Position numbers and translations under genes: made by a program. DNA of 49,593 nucleotides from Candidatus Polarisedimenticolaceae bacterium (GTDB taxonomy: Bacteria; Pseudomonadota; Gammaproteobacteria; Chromatiales; Chromatiaceae), in assembly GCA_021648685.1 (NCBI GenBank), contig JAKISI010000018.1, forward strand, positions 1-49,593, given 5' to 3'. The notes beneath the pieces are model-generated. The model saw nothing but the letters and a program-made list of their open reading frames with translations. It searched no databases and was not told where the DNA came from. Positions 7,683 through 15,630 of this stretch are shown in pieces. Every line of letters begins with the position of its first letter. The stretch's first letter is position 1.

Positions 7683-8840
7683 TTACTTACCCTTCCTCCA
7701 TATCTGTTTTTTGCATCCCAATATGAATCGATGCAGATAAAGCAGGGGTAACAACAGCCGGTTGCGGGCCTTGTATTTTGCAAGCATATAGCTTTGCGAG
7801 GGGAACAGGATCTCACCAATATAGGCCAGCTTATCCATGATGGTTGGCAGTAGAATCAGATTACATTTGAGCTGAGCAATACGGCTTCCTTGCAGGTAGC
7901 GCGCTGAAGGTTCAGGCTGGCTGCTGTAATCTTTCAGTTGGCTTAGAGTGGCATCAGACAGCTTGGTGTGAAAGCGCAGCTGGGTCTGCTCTAGGGCATC
8001 CAGGCAGAGGGCGGTTATGCGGTGGGTGTGCGCTTGGCCAATAAAATATTCCAGCTCATTTGGTGTTAGTGCCTCACACAGCAGATGAATATCATAAAGC
8101 CAGATTAGCCGATTGCCTTCGCCGTCTGCAATATGACCTGTGCGATGCAGGCAGGCGAACAAAAGTGCATCAGCCAATGCCAGGGTGTATGCGTTGGGGC
8201 CTAACTCAGGCACAGAAAGTGCGTTTTTTATTAGATTTTCATACCGCAGGAGACTGGCGAAATAGGGCAGGTTGCTGATTTTCCAGTGCAGATCCAGTTG
8301 ATGTATAAAGCCGTTTTTTTCCTTTTTGATGCAAGTGGCCTGGAGCCGGACAAAATTCCCGCTGACAGCATTGGGGAACTGGTATCCCAATGCTGTCAGG
8401 ATATGACAGGTGTTCTCCTTCTCTGCAATTGGAAAGAGCAGGTCTGTATCGCAGCGTGGCCTTAATGTGGGATTTGGGTATATGAGATAGGCCAGTGGCG
8501 TCCCTTTCATGAGCAGTGGCTGGATGCCACCATCTGCAAGAGCAGCGAGTACTTGCCTGAGCTCATGGTTTCTTGCCAGCTCAGCTGCGGCTTCCAGTGT
8601 GGCCTGGGCATGCAGTTTCTCCATTGATTGCCTGGGAAACTGTGTGGTGATAGTGGCTGGCTGCAATTGGTAGTGCAGCAATGGCGTGATACCATGCTTT
8701 TGAGCAAATTCCAGTAGCGGCCCAATCTCTGGCTCAGGTGGGCGTACCTGCTTGCCGCTGAGTATAGCCAGGCAGGTCTGTTCCATATTCTGTAATGCTG
8801 GACTTTCGTTTGGATCCCGCTGGCTGGGTTTTTGCTTCAT
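7683..8840 (-). CDS. Nucleotidyltransferase family protein (NTP_transf_5), lasso tailoring candidate
   Basis: This 385-aa protein carries the NTP_transf_5 (PF14907-like) signature: LLMKGTPLAYLIYP (K112), then a two-Asp motif in RPRCDTDLLFP (D131, D133), on a helical scaffold. The nucleotidyltransferase fold binds metal through the paired Asp. Members occur in lasso-peptide clusters of the paeninodin type together with an HPr-kinase-like gene. That kinase is present here (10024), separated only by a plus-strand PEP-CTERM gene. I infer a modifying enzyme acting on the lasso peptide or on a phosphate added by the kinase. A role in polysaccharide synthesis is an alternative, since such genes also neighbour exosortase loci. 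Start: ATG 8840. Confidence 0.75.
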   Translation of the reverse strand: MKQKPSQRDPNESPALQNMEQTCLAILSGKQVRPPEPEIGPLLEFAQKHGITPLLHYQLQPATITTQFPRQSMEKLHAQATLEAAAELARNHELRQVLAALADGGIQPLLMKGTPLAYLIYPNPTLRPRCDTDLLFPIAEKENTCHILTALGYQFPNAVSGNFVRLQATCIKKEKNGFIHQLDLHWKISNLPYFASLLRYENLIKNALSVPELGPNAYTLALADALLFACLHRTGHIADGEGNRLIWLYDIHLLCEALTPNELEYFIGQAHTHRITALCLDALEQTQLRFHTKLSDATLSQLKDYSSQPEPSARYLQGSRIAQLKCNLILLPTIMDKLAYIGEILFPSQSYMLAKYKARNRLLLPLLYLHRFILGCKKQIWRKGK

Positions 8841-9154
8841 TCCAGTATGCTAATACGATGTAGGGCAACTGTATACTGGGTAAAACCTGCTAAGTAGGCG
8901 CTGAATAGTTACAACCAAAGCGTGGATAGGCTTGGATTGGTGTCAGAAAATTATACACTTGGGATAAGACGGTATTTTATGATGGTTTCTCTTTGATTTA
9001 TAAGGATAAATTACTTAATATAGAGCTGTTGGAGAGGGCAAATGGGAACCCTGTTACTGGGCTTGTAGCCAGGGCTGTAAAAAATATTTACAGTTAGGGT
9101 GGCTTGAATAAAAAGGTTCTCCATAACATCCTGAAAATGCTGATAATATTATTT
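8841..9154. other. AT-rich intergenic region
   Basis: This stretch between the nucleotidyltransferase start and the PEP-CTERM promoter carries no ORF with recognisable protein features on either strand. It should contain the promoter of the minus-strand nucleotidyltransferase, but I cannot point to a convincing -35/-10 pair. Confidence 0.4.
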
Positions 9155-9170
9155 TGGCTTAAATATTGCA
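9155..9170 (+). promoter_or_regulatory. Sigma-54 (-24/-12) promoter
   Basis: TGGCTTAAATATTGCA fits the RpoN consensus TGGCAC-N5-TTGCW in register: GG at -24, GC at -12, with exactly seven bases between TGGC and TTGC. The transcript would start near 9181, about 35 bases before the ATG at 9216, with GGAG at 9204-9207 as ribosome site. PEP-CTERM genes in exosortase bacteria are known to be controlled by the PrsK/PrsR two-component system with RpoN, so this placement is biologically sensible. Confidence 0.75.
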
Positions 9171-9215
9171 TATGATTCGTAGTTATAATACATGAACTGA
9201 GTTGGAGTGTTGGGT

Positions 9216-9965
9216 ATGAAAAACAAGCTATTGAAAAGTATGCTGGCAAGTCTTCTTGGCTTGACTATAAGTGCTGCTGTGCAAGCTGTGCCGATTGTAG
9301 GAGGGTTGGGTACTACTGCTGCCAAGCCTGCGTTGGATTTTTCGGCTTATAATGGTGACCATGCGGGCATTTTAACGGTCGGTGGATTTCAGTTTGCTGA
9401 GCGCTTTGTAGGGCAGACTGTGGTAGGTGAAATTGGCCCGTCTACATCAGTGCTTACAGATCCGCTGCATGATAGGGTTACGGGATCTCCTACGGGCGGT
9501 TCATTGCAATTAGAAACAACCGGAACCGGCAGCTCTCCAAGTAATATTGGTGTGTTCAGTGCGTACAATGCTGTCCATGGATACGGCTCTGATGGTACTG
9601 GTCTTTACGGGGCGGGTGCACTGTCTATATTATTTCCGCAAACTCTTTCTGAGATTGGGTTTAATATTCTTGGGGCTTTAGGTGCAACTACTAATGCTCT
9701 GTTCTTTCAGTTTTTTGAAGCAGATGGGACTCAGATTGGAAGTGAGCTGGCAATGCATGCAGTGAGCGGGAGCTACGGATTCAAAATAAACCCACAAGCA
9801 TACAGCGGAACTGGAATTCGAGGTATGACTGTTTCTAACCTAGACCAGGGTGGTATAGCGCTACAGTTTCCAAAACAAACGGTACCTGCCCCGGCTACTC
9901 TCTTGTTGTTAGCAGGAGGGCTGGGGTTAATGAGGATATTTCGCTTGCCGGGGAGAGCGGTCTAG
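9216..9965 (+). CDS. PEP-CTERM-type surface protein
   Basis: This ~249-aa secreted protein has a signal peptide (MKNKLLKSMLASLLGLTI..., likely cut after AVQA). The body is low-complexity and rich in Gly, Thr and Ser. The C-terminal sorting signal has three parts: the short motif VPAPAT (PAP instead of the classic PEP), the hydrophobic stretch LLLLAGGLGLM, and a basic end (RIFRLPGR). Exosortase (EpsH/XrtA) would recognise it and link it to the exopolysaccharide matrix. No exosortase is in the window. ATG 9216 with GGAG eight bases upstream is preferred over the GTG at 9207. It has its own sigma-54 promoter and a strong terminator, so it is monocistronic, and it interrupts the lasso locus in the opposite direction. 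Confidence 0.8.
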   Translation: MKNKLLKSMLASLLGLTISAAVQAVPIVGGLGTTAAKPALDFSAYNGDHAGILTVGGFQFAERFVGQTVVGEIGPSTSVLTDPLHDRVTGSPTGGSLQLETTGTGSSPSNIGVFSAYNAVHGYGSDGTGLYGAGALSILFPQTLSEIGFNILGALGATTNALFFQFFEADGTQIGSELAMHAVSGSYGFKINPQAYSGTGIRGMTVSNLDQGGIALQFPKQTVPAPATLLLLAGGLGLMRIFRLPGRAV

Positions 9966-9991
9966 AGCTTTTTGAGAAGGACAAAATAGTA

Positions 9992-10016
9992 GGGCAGCTT
10001 TAAGCTGCCCTTTTTT
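9992..10016 (+). terminator. Rho-independent terminator
   Basis: GGGCAGC (9992-9998) pairs with GCTGCCC (10004-10010) across a 5-base loop, followed by six T (10011-10016). It lies 27 bases after the PEP-CTERM stop. Its other face would also slow minus-strand transcription arriving from the kinase gene, though the T-tract on that side is weak. Confidence 0.88.
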
Positions 10017-10023
10017 ATGGTGT

Positions 10024-10989
10024 TTACAGTCGGTTTTGTTGGTGCAGTTGAGAGATATCTGTTTTTAATAATTCACACACTTCATCCAGTTGCTGAAATC
10101 CGCTAGAGTAACGTAATTGTTTGACGGGTACTTGGGTGAGCAACCTGGCAAATTGCTTGAATCGCTGTGCTTCCACATCCATGACCCTAGGGGCTCCCCC
10201 AATTAGGCTGTTCTCAAGAAGTGTAAGCATGGCCTGTGCAGGGGTTAATGTCTGAATTTTGGCAGCATCCTTGTTGTTTCCGGTTATCCTGTTCAATGTA
10301 TAAATTGCTGAGAGCGGTTTAGCTTGCCATGGTTTCCCCTGGTTTGATTCTGTACCTAGATCCACTCTTCGTTTTTCGAAGTGCTGGTGTACTCGTGGCG
10401 CATCTTTCATGGCCTGTGCTGTAGTAAATTGACTGCCTGAATCAGGCCAGAGGCGTATGGAAGCTAGACCTGGAAAGACTTGCCATTGTCCACTGGTATT
10501 GTGCAGTGGCAGCATGTCATCTGCTAGAAGTGTATGGCCGCGTTGAAGCAAAGCTGCGGTAAGGGTGCTCTTTCCAGTCTGGCTGCGCGCCATGAGTCCA
10601 ACTCCATGCCCATCAATAATTAAGCTGTTGGCATGCAGGCAAGGAATATTCTGTTGTTCTAACCAAAAGGCAAGCCCTAAGCTGTGAAAGTAATGGTCTG
10701 AGTTTGTGCCGCCAGGTTCCCAGTAGACTTGAATTTCATGATCCCGGTATGTGAAGGCTCCGCGCCCTTGACAACGAACATCTAGTATATAGGAATCTGG
10801 TGCTATGCCACGGTACAGTACGAAACTGGAAGATGCTTCAGAGTGACTCCAGAGGGCGGAGCCGACAGGGTGCGGCTTGTTTTGGGTGTAGGTAACCCGA
10901 ACTTGCGATCTTAAATATGGGGCAGCTAGATTACCGGCGGTTAGGATTTGAATGCCATGAATCCATTTGCCAAATTTGCTGGGGCTCAT
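10024..10989 (-). CDS. HPr-kinase-like lasso-peptide kinase
   Basis: This 321-aa protein is related to the C-terminal kinase domain of HPr kinase/phosphorylase. It shows a P-loop GLMARSQTGKST (residues 131-142) followed by LADDMLPL (155-162), which supplies the acidic metal/nucleotide-binding residues. The first ~115 residues are family-specific. Homologues in lasso clusters (PadeK, ThcoK) phosphorylate the C-terminal Ser of the precursor before cyclisation. The gene starts 45 bases after the precursor stop, last in the minus-strand operon. Here the core peptide ends in Glu, not Ser, so the acceptor residue is not obvious; Thr4, Ser5, Ser9 and Thr15 are the candidates. The family call is strong, the exact reaction is inferred. 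Confidence 0.82.
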   Translation of the reverse strand: MSPSKFGKWIHGIQILTAGNLAAPYLRSQVRVTYTQNKPHPVGSALWSHSEASSSFVLYRGIAPDSYILDVRCQGRGAFTYRDHEIQVYWEPGGTNSDHYFHSLGLAFWLEQQNIPCLHANSLIIDGHGVGLMARSQTGKSTLTAALLQRGHTLLADDMLPLHNTSGQWQVFPGLASIRLWPDSGSQFTTAQAMKDAPRVHQHFEKRRVDLGTESNQGKPWQAKPLSAIYTLNRITGNNKDAAKIQTLTPAQAMLTLLENSLIGGAPRVMDVEAQRFKQFARLLTQVPVKQLRYSSGFQQLDEVCELLKTDISQLHQQNRL

Positions 10990-11001
10990 CTATTTATTAG
11001 G

Positions 11002-11021
11002 GGGGTCGTGCGTCTAACCCC
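11002..11021 (-). other. Small hairpin between precursor and kinase genes
   Basis: GGGGT (11002-11006) can pair with ACCCC (11017-11021) across a 10-base loop, just downstream of the precursor stop on the minus strand. Lasso operons often have a partial attenuator after the precursor gene that raises its transcript relative to downstream genes. This stem is short and lacks a T-tract, so the reading is weak. Confidence 0.2.
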
Positions 11022-11033
11022 GTGATTGCTTGG

Positions 11034-11189
11034 TTACTCAAATCCCCCTGTTTTTGGTTGTCCTTGGCTATCAACCATAGAAGTTCCAAGCCCCTGTGTC
11101 AATTCCTGTAGTGTCCCGGCTTTTTCTAGTATTGGTGGGTGGTATGGTTTTTTGATGCTCTGATGCTCTGAAAGGGTTTGCTTCTTCAT
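11034..11189 (-). CDS. Lasso peptide precursor
   Basis: This 51-aa peptide starts MKKQTLSEHQ. The leader carries the conserved YxxPxLxxxGx5T pattern (Y16, P19, L21, G25, T31), recognised by PqqD-like B1 proteins, with Thr at the penultimate leader position. Cleavage after Gln32 gives the core GLGTSMVDSQGQPKTGGFE (19 residues). Asp8 is placed to form an eight-residue macrolactam ring with Gly1; the tail of 11 residues would thread through it. ATG 11189 is preferred: AGGAGA (about 11197-11202) precedes it and overlaps the cyclase stop codon, whereas the longer frame extends into the cyclase gene. It lies between cyclase and kinase genes, as expected for this cluster type. Confidence 0.88.
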   Translation of the reverse strand: MKKQTLSEHQSIKKPYHPPILEKAGTLQELTQGLGTSMVDSQGQPKTGGFE

Positions 11190-11200
11190 TTGATTTTCTC

Positions 11201-13090
11201 CTAATTCATCTGCTCTTTTGAGCAGTGAGTTGCGCACCAGGAAATGGTTGCAAAAGCATAACAATAGGCAAGCGTATTACCTTTATTAGCTGATAGTAAG
11301 TATGAGTCTAAAGCCTCTGAAAATCCAGTGCTACTGATTAAGCCGCTACTATTTAGGAAGTTATTTTCTAATAGTGATTTTATCGTTTTTTTATGGCATT
11401 TCAATTCGCTCAGGTAGTAGCTGCTGAAGTCGGTTTTTTGTGCTCTCCAAACCACTGAATCTGGCAGAAGTCCGCTCATGGTGCGTCGCAAAAGCCACTT
11501 GGGGTGGCTTTGTTGGTGCCACAGTTCAACAGGGACAGCAAAAGTGAATTCCATCAAACGGCGATCAACAAAGGGGTGCCGCACATCAATGCCCGATGTG
11601 GCACCAGCCCAGCGATAGATGTGGAGTGTGGAGTAATAGGCTCGTGCAAGGCTTTTGAACCATTCTCTCTGTGCCCTGTTTCTAAAGTGGGGGATAGGCT
11701 CTTTATTGCTTGCCAACTGAAGAGTGAGCTGTTTTATCCTTTCGCTGGATAGCCAATCTGGACTGGAAGAGGGTCTGTTTGATTGAAACAGTGATGCGAT
11801 GGCTCGTTTTACCTGCTTGAGTTTTTCGGGGATGAATGGATATAGTATCAGGCAGTAAAAAAGGTCTCTTATGGGTAATTTGTTTCTCTTGCTTAAAGTG
11901 ATTATCTCGGGGATAACTCGCAAATCACCACGCATTAATCGATAGGGGAATATGTGAGGATGCCCCCAGCACATTTCGTCCCCCCCTATTCCTGTAAGCA
12001 GTACACGAGCTCCAGCGTTTGCTGCGTGAGCGGTGCTGGGAAGCACTCTGGGTAACCAGAACCCGGAGGGGTTTTCCCGTGCTGCTGGTGAACTTGCGTA
12101 ATAATCCAGTCCCCCTTCATGCTCAATATCGATGTATTCGTGTTTTAAGCCAAGACGCTGAACAATCTCGTTGATATATACAGATTCACTGCAAGCAGGG
12201 TGTTTGTTGTACTCATGAGATAGAGCCAGTAACTGCTTGCTCTGTGCTTGAGCCTGCTGTTGGGCGAGCGCGGTGACTGTTGTTGAATCCATTCCGCCGC
12301 TTAGCTCAGAGGCGATGATGGAGCCATTTGTCCGCATGCGGTCACTAACAGTACGGGACAGGAGTCCTTTTAGATGTTCTTGGTACTCCTCAGTTTTCTT
12401 GTAGCGGATGCGGTAGTCAGGGTTTAAGTTCCAATACTTCTTGATGTGCAACTGGCGTCCCGTGTGATGCAGGCTGCTCCCTGCTGGTAATGAATTGATT
12501 CCTTCAAACATGCAGAGATGATCCCTTGGCTCACTCATTAGCCAGCAGGCCAAGGTGTTAAGGTTTGGCTTGCCACTTATTCTTGGGTGCTTGAGTATCT
12601 GCTGGGCATCTGTGGTAATACAGAGACTTTGCCCTACTTCTGCATAATGAATAGGGCGGGCATGCATGGTGTCTCTGGCGGCAAAAAGCTCCTCTTCAAC
12701 CTGATCCCAAATGACAAAGGCAAAGTCTCCGATCAGATGGGCAGGTGCTTCAGTACCCCATTTTCTATAGGCGGCCAAGATAATATCTGGGTCTGTCAGG
12801 ATCTGTTTATTTGGCAGCTGCCCACGCAATATAGCCAGTAGTTCTGGTCTATTGTCGATGCGTGCATCAGCCACGAGCAGATAACGTTTATCTTCTGACT
12901 CTAAAGGCTGTGTTTCATGCAATGCCTCTGGGGTGCTATTTAAAGCAAGGTAGGCAAGCCCTATATTGTTTCGGTATAAATAGTTGATACCATCCGGGCC
13001 CAGCTCGGCAACTTGCTGCGCCATATCCTCCAATATGGCATGGTCAACTGGAGCCTTATCAAGGTTTAGTATTACGGCAATTGCACTCAT
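11201..13090 (-). CDS. Lasso peptide cyclase (asparagine-synthetase-like)
   Basis: This 629-aa protein is homologous to asparagine synthetase B and to lasso cyclases (McjC/LasC). The Ntn-like N-terminal half begins MSAIAV, so the catalytic Cys2 of true amidotransferases is absent and no glutaminase activity is expected. The C-terminal synthetase half has the PP-loop SGGMDS (264-269) and LLTGIGGDEM, which adenylate the ring-forming Asp side chain so that Gly1 can attack it. Its ATG overlaps the B2 stop as ATGA, so the two are translationally coupled. Its stop codon overlaps the ribosome site of the precursor gene. Confidence 0.9.
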   Translation of the reverse strand: MSAIAVILNLDKAPVDHAILEDMAQQVAELGPDGINYLYRNNIGLAYLALNSTPEALHETQPLESEDKRYLLVADARIDNRPELLAILRGQLPNKQILTDPDIILAAYRKWGTEAPAHLIGDFAFVIWDQVEEELFAARDTMHARPIHYAEVGQSLCITTDAQQILKHPRISGKPNLNTLACWLMSEPRDHLCMFEGINSLPAGSSLHHTGRQLHIKKYWNLNPDYRIRYKKTEEYQEHLKGLLSRTVSDRMRTNGSIIASELSGGMDSTTVTALAQQQAQAQSKQLLALSHEYNKHPACSESVYINEIVQRLGLKHEYIDIEHEGGLDYYASSPAARENPSGFWLPRVLPSTAHAANAGARVLLTGIGGDEMCWGHPHIFPYRLMRGDLRVIPEIITLSKRNKLPIRDLFYCLILYPFIPEKLKQVKRAIASLFQSNRPSSSPDWLSSERIKQLTLQLASNKEPIPHFRNRAQREWFKSLARAYYSTLHIYRWAGATSGIDVRHPFVDRRLMEFTFAVPVELWHQQSHPKWLLRRTMSGLLPDSVVWRAQKTDFSSYYLSELKCHKKTIKSLLENNFLNSSGLISSTGFSEALDSYLLSANKGNTLAYCYAFATISWCATHCSKEQMN

Positions 13091-13557
13091 AGCCCCTGAA
13101 ATCCTTGCAATGACTCTGTTGACAGTATTGGGAATTGTGAATAGCTTGCTACAATATCAGTTGAGTCATTCAGTACAAAGTCGTTGTATTCGATCCAGGC
13201 GTGAGCATCAACTTCCACCCCATTTCTTTTGATGCCGATACGCAGGATTGCAGAAATATTTTGGCGTTGAAGCATATGTTTTAGCGTCAGGCTGCGCCGT
13301 AGGCAGGTGGGTTTTCGCAGATGATGGTTGGCGGCTGCATTTACGGACCAGACCAGATGTTCAAATGATGCGGTTTGATTAGTCTTCGCTTCAGGTTGGG
13401 TTAAAAGCCAGGATTTCCACCAGCGGTAGGGCAAAAAACTGACAACAAAATCAACCCAGGTAAGCGTCAGCCAGGCCTCTGCAAGCATGAACCACTCTTT
13501 TGCAGAGAGGGAGCAGGCGCGTTTTAGCTTATGCTTCATCCTTTGTGGCCAGGCCAT
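13087..13557 (-). CDS. Lasso peptide leader peptidase B2 (transglutaminase-like)
   Basis: This 156-aa protein is of the transglutaminase-like (Transglut_core3) family that removes the leader from lasso precursors. The Cys-His-Asp triad is visible: C85 in KPTCLRRSL, H119 in VDAHAWIEY and D131 in VLND. The N-terminal ~50 residues contain a hydrophobic helix. The start overlaps the end of B1 by 29 bases if ATG 13557 is used, or by 11 bases with ATG 13539; neither has a clear ribosome site, consistent with translational coupling to B1. It works with B1, which delivers the leader. Confidence 0.88.
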   Translation of the reverse strand: MAWPQRMKHKLKRACSLSAKEWFMLAEAWLTLTWVDFVVSFLPYRWWKSWLLTQPEAKTNQTASFEHLVWSVNAAANHHLRKPTCLRRSLTLKHMLQRQNISAILRIGIKRNGVEVDAHAWIEYNDFVLNDSTDIVASYSQFPILSTESLQGFQGL

Positions 13558-13798
13558 GGGAGACCATCTTATTTAGAAGAGCGATCAGATCGGTGTGGGC
13601 TTGTTCAAAAGCAACTGCGTACTCTTGGGTGATTTTGGTGGCGACCTTATGGGTGTCTGGTTCAATCTGAAAGAGCTGGAGCATCCGGGTGCCGATCTCA
13701 TCCAAAGTGAAGTATTCGCCGCTCTCCAGGCCAAGGATGACAGACTCATTCTTAACCTCCTGGAACATGGCTTTTTCAGAGATGTGATAGCGGATCAT
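13529..13798 (-). CDS. PqqD-like leader-binding protein (lasso B1)
   Basis: This 89-aa stand-alone PqqD family protein, a RiPP recognition element, has the typical pattern: a first strand around SVILGLESGEYFTLDEIGTRML, then a winged-helix part ending VSHGLATK. B1 binds the YxxP...L motif of the precursor leader and passes it to the B2 peptidase. The start is ATG 13798, 27 bases after the exporter stop. No good Shine-Dalgarno sequence precedes it, so it probably depends on coupling to the exporter. Confidence 0.88.
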   Translation of the reverse strand: MIRYHISEKAMFQEVKNESVILGLESGEYFTLDEIGTRMLQLFQIEPDTHKVATKITQEYAVAFEQAHTDLIALLNKMVSHGLATKDEA

Positions 13799-13825
13799 CG
13801 TGCTATTCTGCCATAGATTGTTGTT

Positions 13826-15436
13826 CTAGGAAGCAACTTCATGGGCGCGGCCATTTTCCAGATGCACGATCCGGTCAGCCAGTGCCAGGCTGGCGGGGCG
13901 GTGGGTGATGAGGATGACGGTGCGTTGTTGCAGCAGGTCGCGGCACGCTTCAATGAAATCCTGTTCGCCTTCCGGGTCAAACATGGCGGTGGCCTCATCC
14001 AGAATCAGGATAGGTGGGTCTTTGAGCAGAGCGCGAGCGAGCGCCAGCCGCTGCTTCTGGCCGCCTGAGAGACGTACTCCCTGATCGCCGATAAGCGTAT
14101 CAAAACCATGGGGCAGCTTTTGGATAAAATCAAAGGCACACGCTGCTTTGGCGGCCTCAGTGATCTGCTCCAGATTGGCGCCTGCCATGCCGTAGCCAAT
14201 ATTTTCTGCTGCGGAACCGTTGAATAACAGTACCTGCTGGGAGACCAGGCCGATCTGGTTACGCAGACTCTGAATAGATACCTCTCGAATATCTGTGCCA
14301 TCAATCAGGATCTGCCCCTCTTGTGGATCGGCAAAGCGCATCAGCAGGTGAACCAGCGTGCTTTTACCTGTGCCGTTTGCTCCGGTGATTGCCAGGGTCT
14401 CTCCAGCCTGAAGGGTTAGATTCAACCCTCCAAATATATTGTCGCGTTCAAAATAGTGAAAATGGATGTTTTTGAGCTGGATCTTGCCTTGGATTGATGG
14501 CAGATCTGGCTTCTCTTTGTCACTGGGTTCAGGCTCAATGGAGAAAACATCAATAAGGCGCTCTGCTGCGCCCCGGGTGCTCTGGATCTGGCCATACAGG
14601 CTGGCGAGGCTGCTGATGGGTCTTGCCAGTAGCAGGCCATACAACAACAGGCTGACGATCTCTGCGGGGGTTAATGCTCCGGCAACCAGGCGTTGGCTGC
14701 TGAGCCACAGCAGCAGTACAATCGCGCTGCCCGCCAGAAAGTGCATGCAGGGTGAGAGCAGGGATTGCAGGCGCAGGTGTTGGGTTGTGAGTTCCAGCAG
14801 CTGTTGATGCTGATCACGGTAGCGGGATGACTCATCTGCCTCTCGTGTGAAGGCCTTGATGATAGGAAGCAGATTCAGGTTCTCTTCCACTTGAGCCAGG
14901 GTGCTGGCGTGCTTTTGAGAGAGCTGGGTTGAGAGGGGGCGAAGTTGGCGTCCAAGCAGTTTAATAACCAAAATGAATAGTGGAGCAAGCAGCGCAGCCA
15001 GCAGGGCGATCTGTGCGTCGATGCGAAACATCAGAATGAGTGCGCCAAGAAAGGTCAAAATAAGGGGCAGCAGGCCGACCAGGGTGTTGGTTACAAAATG
15101 GCTCAGGATGCCGGCATCACGAGCCAGCAGGGAGAGAATTTCCCCGCGCCGCTGATGCTGATAATAGCTGATAGGTAAAGATTGGAGGTGATCGTACAGC
15201 CGGGTACGTAAGCTAGCAAGCATCTGTGCGCCAGTGCTGGCGAGCAGATAACTATTGCCAAAACGCAGTAGCGCCTGCACGGCCAGTAGAGCCAGCCACA
15301 GCATCAATATGGTTTTGAAGTCTGATATCTGACTTGTGTTCTGTCCAAGCAGCATATTGGTAAAGTGGCCAGCTAGCCAGGGAGTCATGAGCAATGCGGC
15401 GCTCTCCCCCAACATGAGCGCACCAGCAAACAGCAA
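13826..15436 (-). CDS. Lasso peptide ABC exporter
   Basis: This protein of at least 536 aa fuses an exporter-type membrane domain (six helices, residues ~1-290) to an ATPase: Walker A GANGTGKST (352-360), Q-loop VSQQ, signature LSGGQ (456-460), Walker B ILILDE (476-481) and H-loop ITHRP. It should export the mature lasso peptide and may confer self-immunity. The start is unsettled. TTG 15436 falls at the first helix, but the frame stays open upstream and encodes a natural-looking N-terminus (RFLTLLGYVTPYKTT) with no ATG, GTG or TTG. Either a non-standard start or a small 5' lesion exists. It is the first gene of the lasso operon. Confidence 0.85.
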   Translation of the reverse strand: MLFAGALMLGESAALLMTPWLAGHFTNMLLGQNTSQISDFKTILMLWLALLAVQALLRFGNSYLLASTGAQMLASLRTRLYDHLQSLPISYYQHQRRGEILSLLARDAGILSHFVTNTLVGLLPLILTFLGALILMFRIDAQIALLAALLAPLFILVIKLLGRQLRPLSTQLSQKHASTLAQVEENLNLLPIIKAFTREADESSRYRDQHQQLLELTTQHLRLQSLLSPCMHFLAGSAIVLLLWLSSQRLVAGALTPAEIVSLLLYGLLLARPISSLASLYGQIQSTRGAAERLIDVFSIEPEPSDKEKPDLPSIQGKIQLKNIHFHYFERDNIFGGLNLTLQAGETLAITGANGTGKSTLVHLLMRFADPQEGQILIDGTDIREVSIQSLRNQIGLVSQQVLLFNGSAAENIGYGMAGANLEQITEAAKAACAFDFIQKLPHGFDTLIGDQGVRLSGGQKQRLALARALLKDPPILILDEATAMFDPEGEQDFIEACRDLLQQRTVILITHRPASLALADRIVHLENGRAHEVAS

Positions 15437-15630
15437 GGTGGTTTTGTAGGGCGTGACATAGCCCAGCAGGGTCAGAAAACGACTTTGTGGAAAGATGATG
15501 TATTCCTCATCTGAAGGATAGCCCCACGGTGACAGAGTGGTCGTGTCGTAGGCGCTGCTCAGTGGAGATGTTTTGTGTATGGTTAAAGAATAGCGGCATT
15601 TTAATGGGAGCTGGAGTAAAAAAGACAGCG

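Noticed and set aside
11190-11264. Longer lasso precursor starting inside the cyclase gene
   Set aside because: A strong AGGAGA site precedes ATG 11189 and the extra residues are cyclase sequence in another frame.
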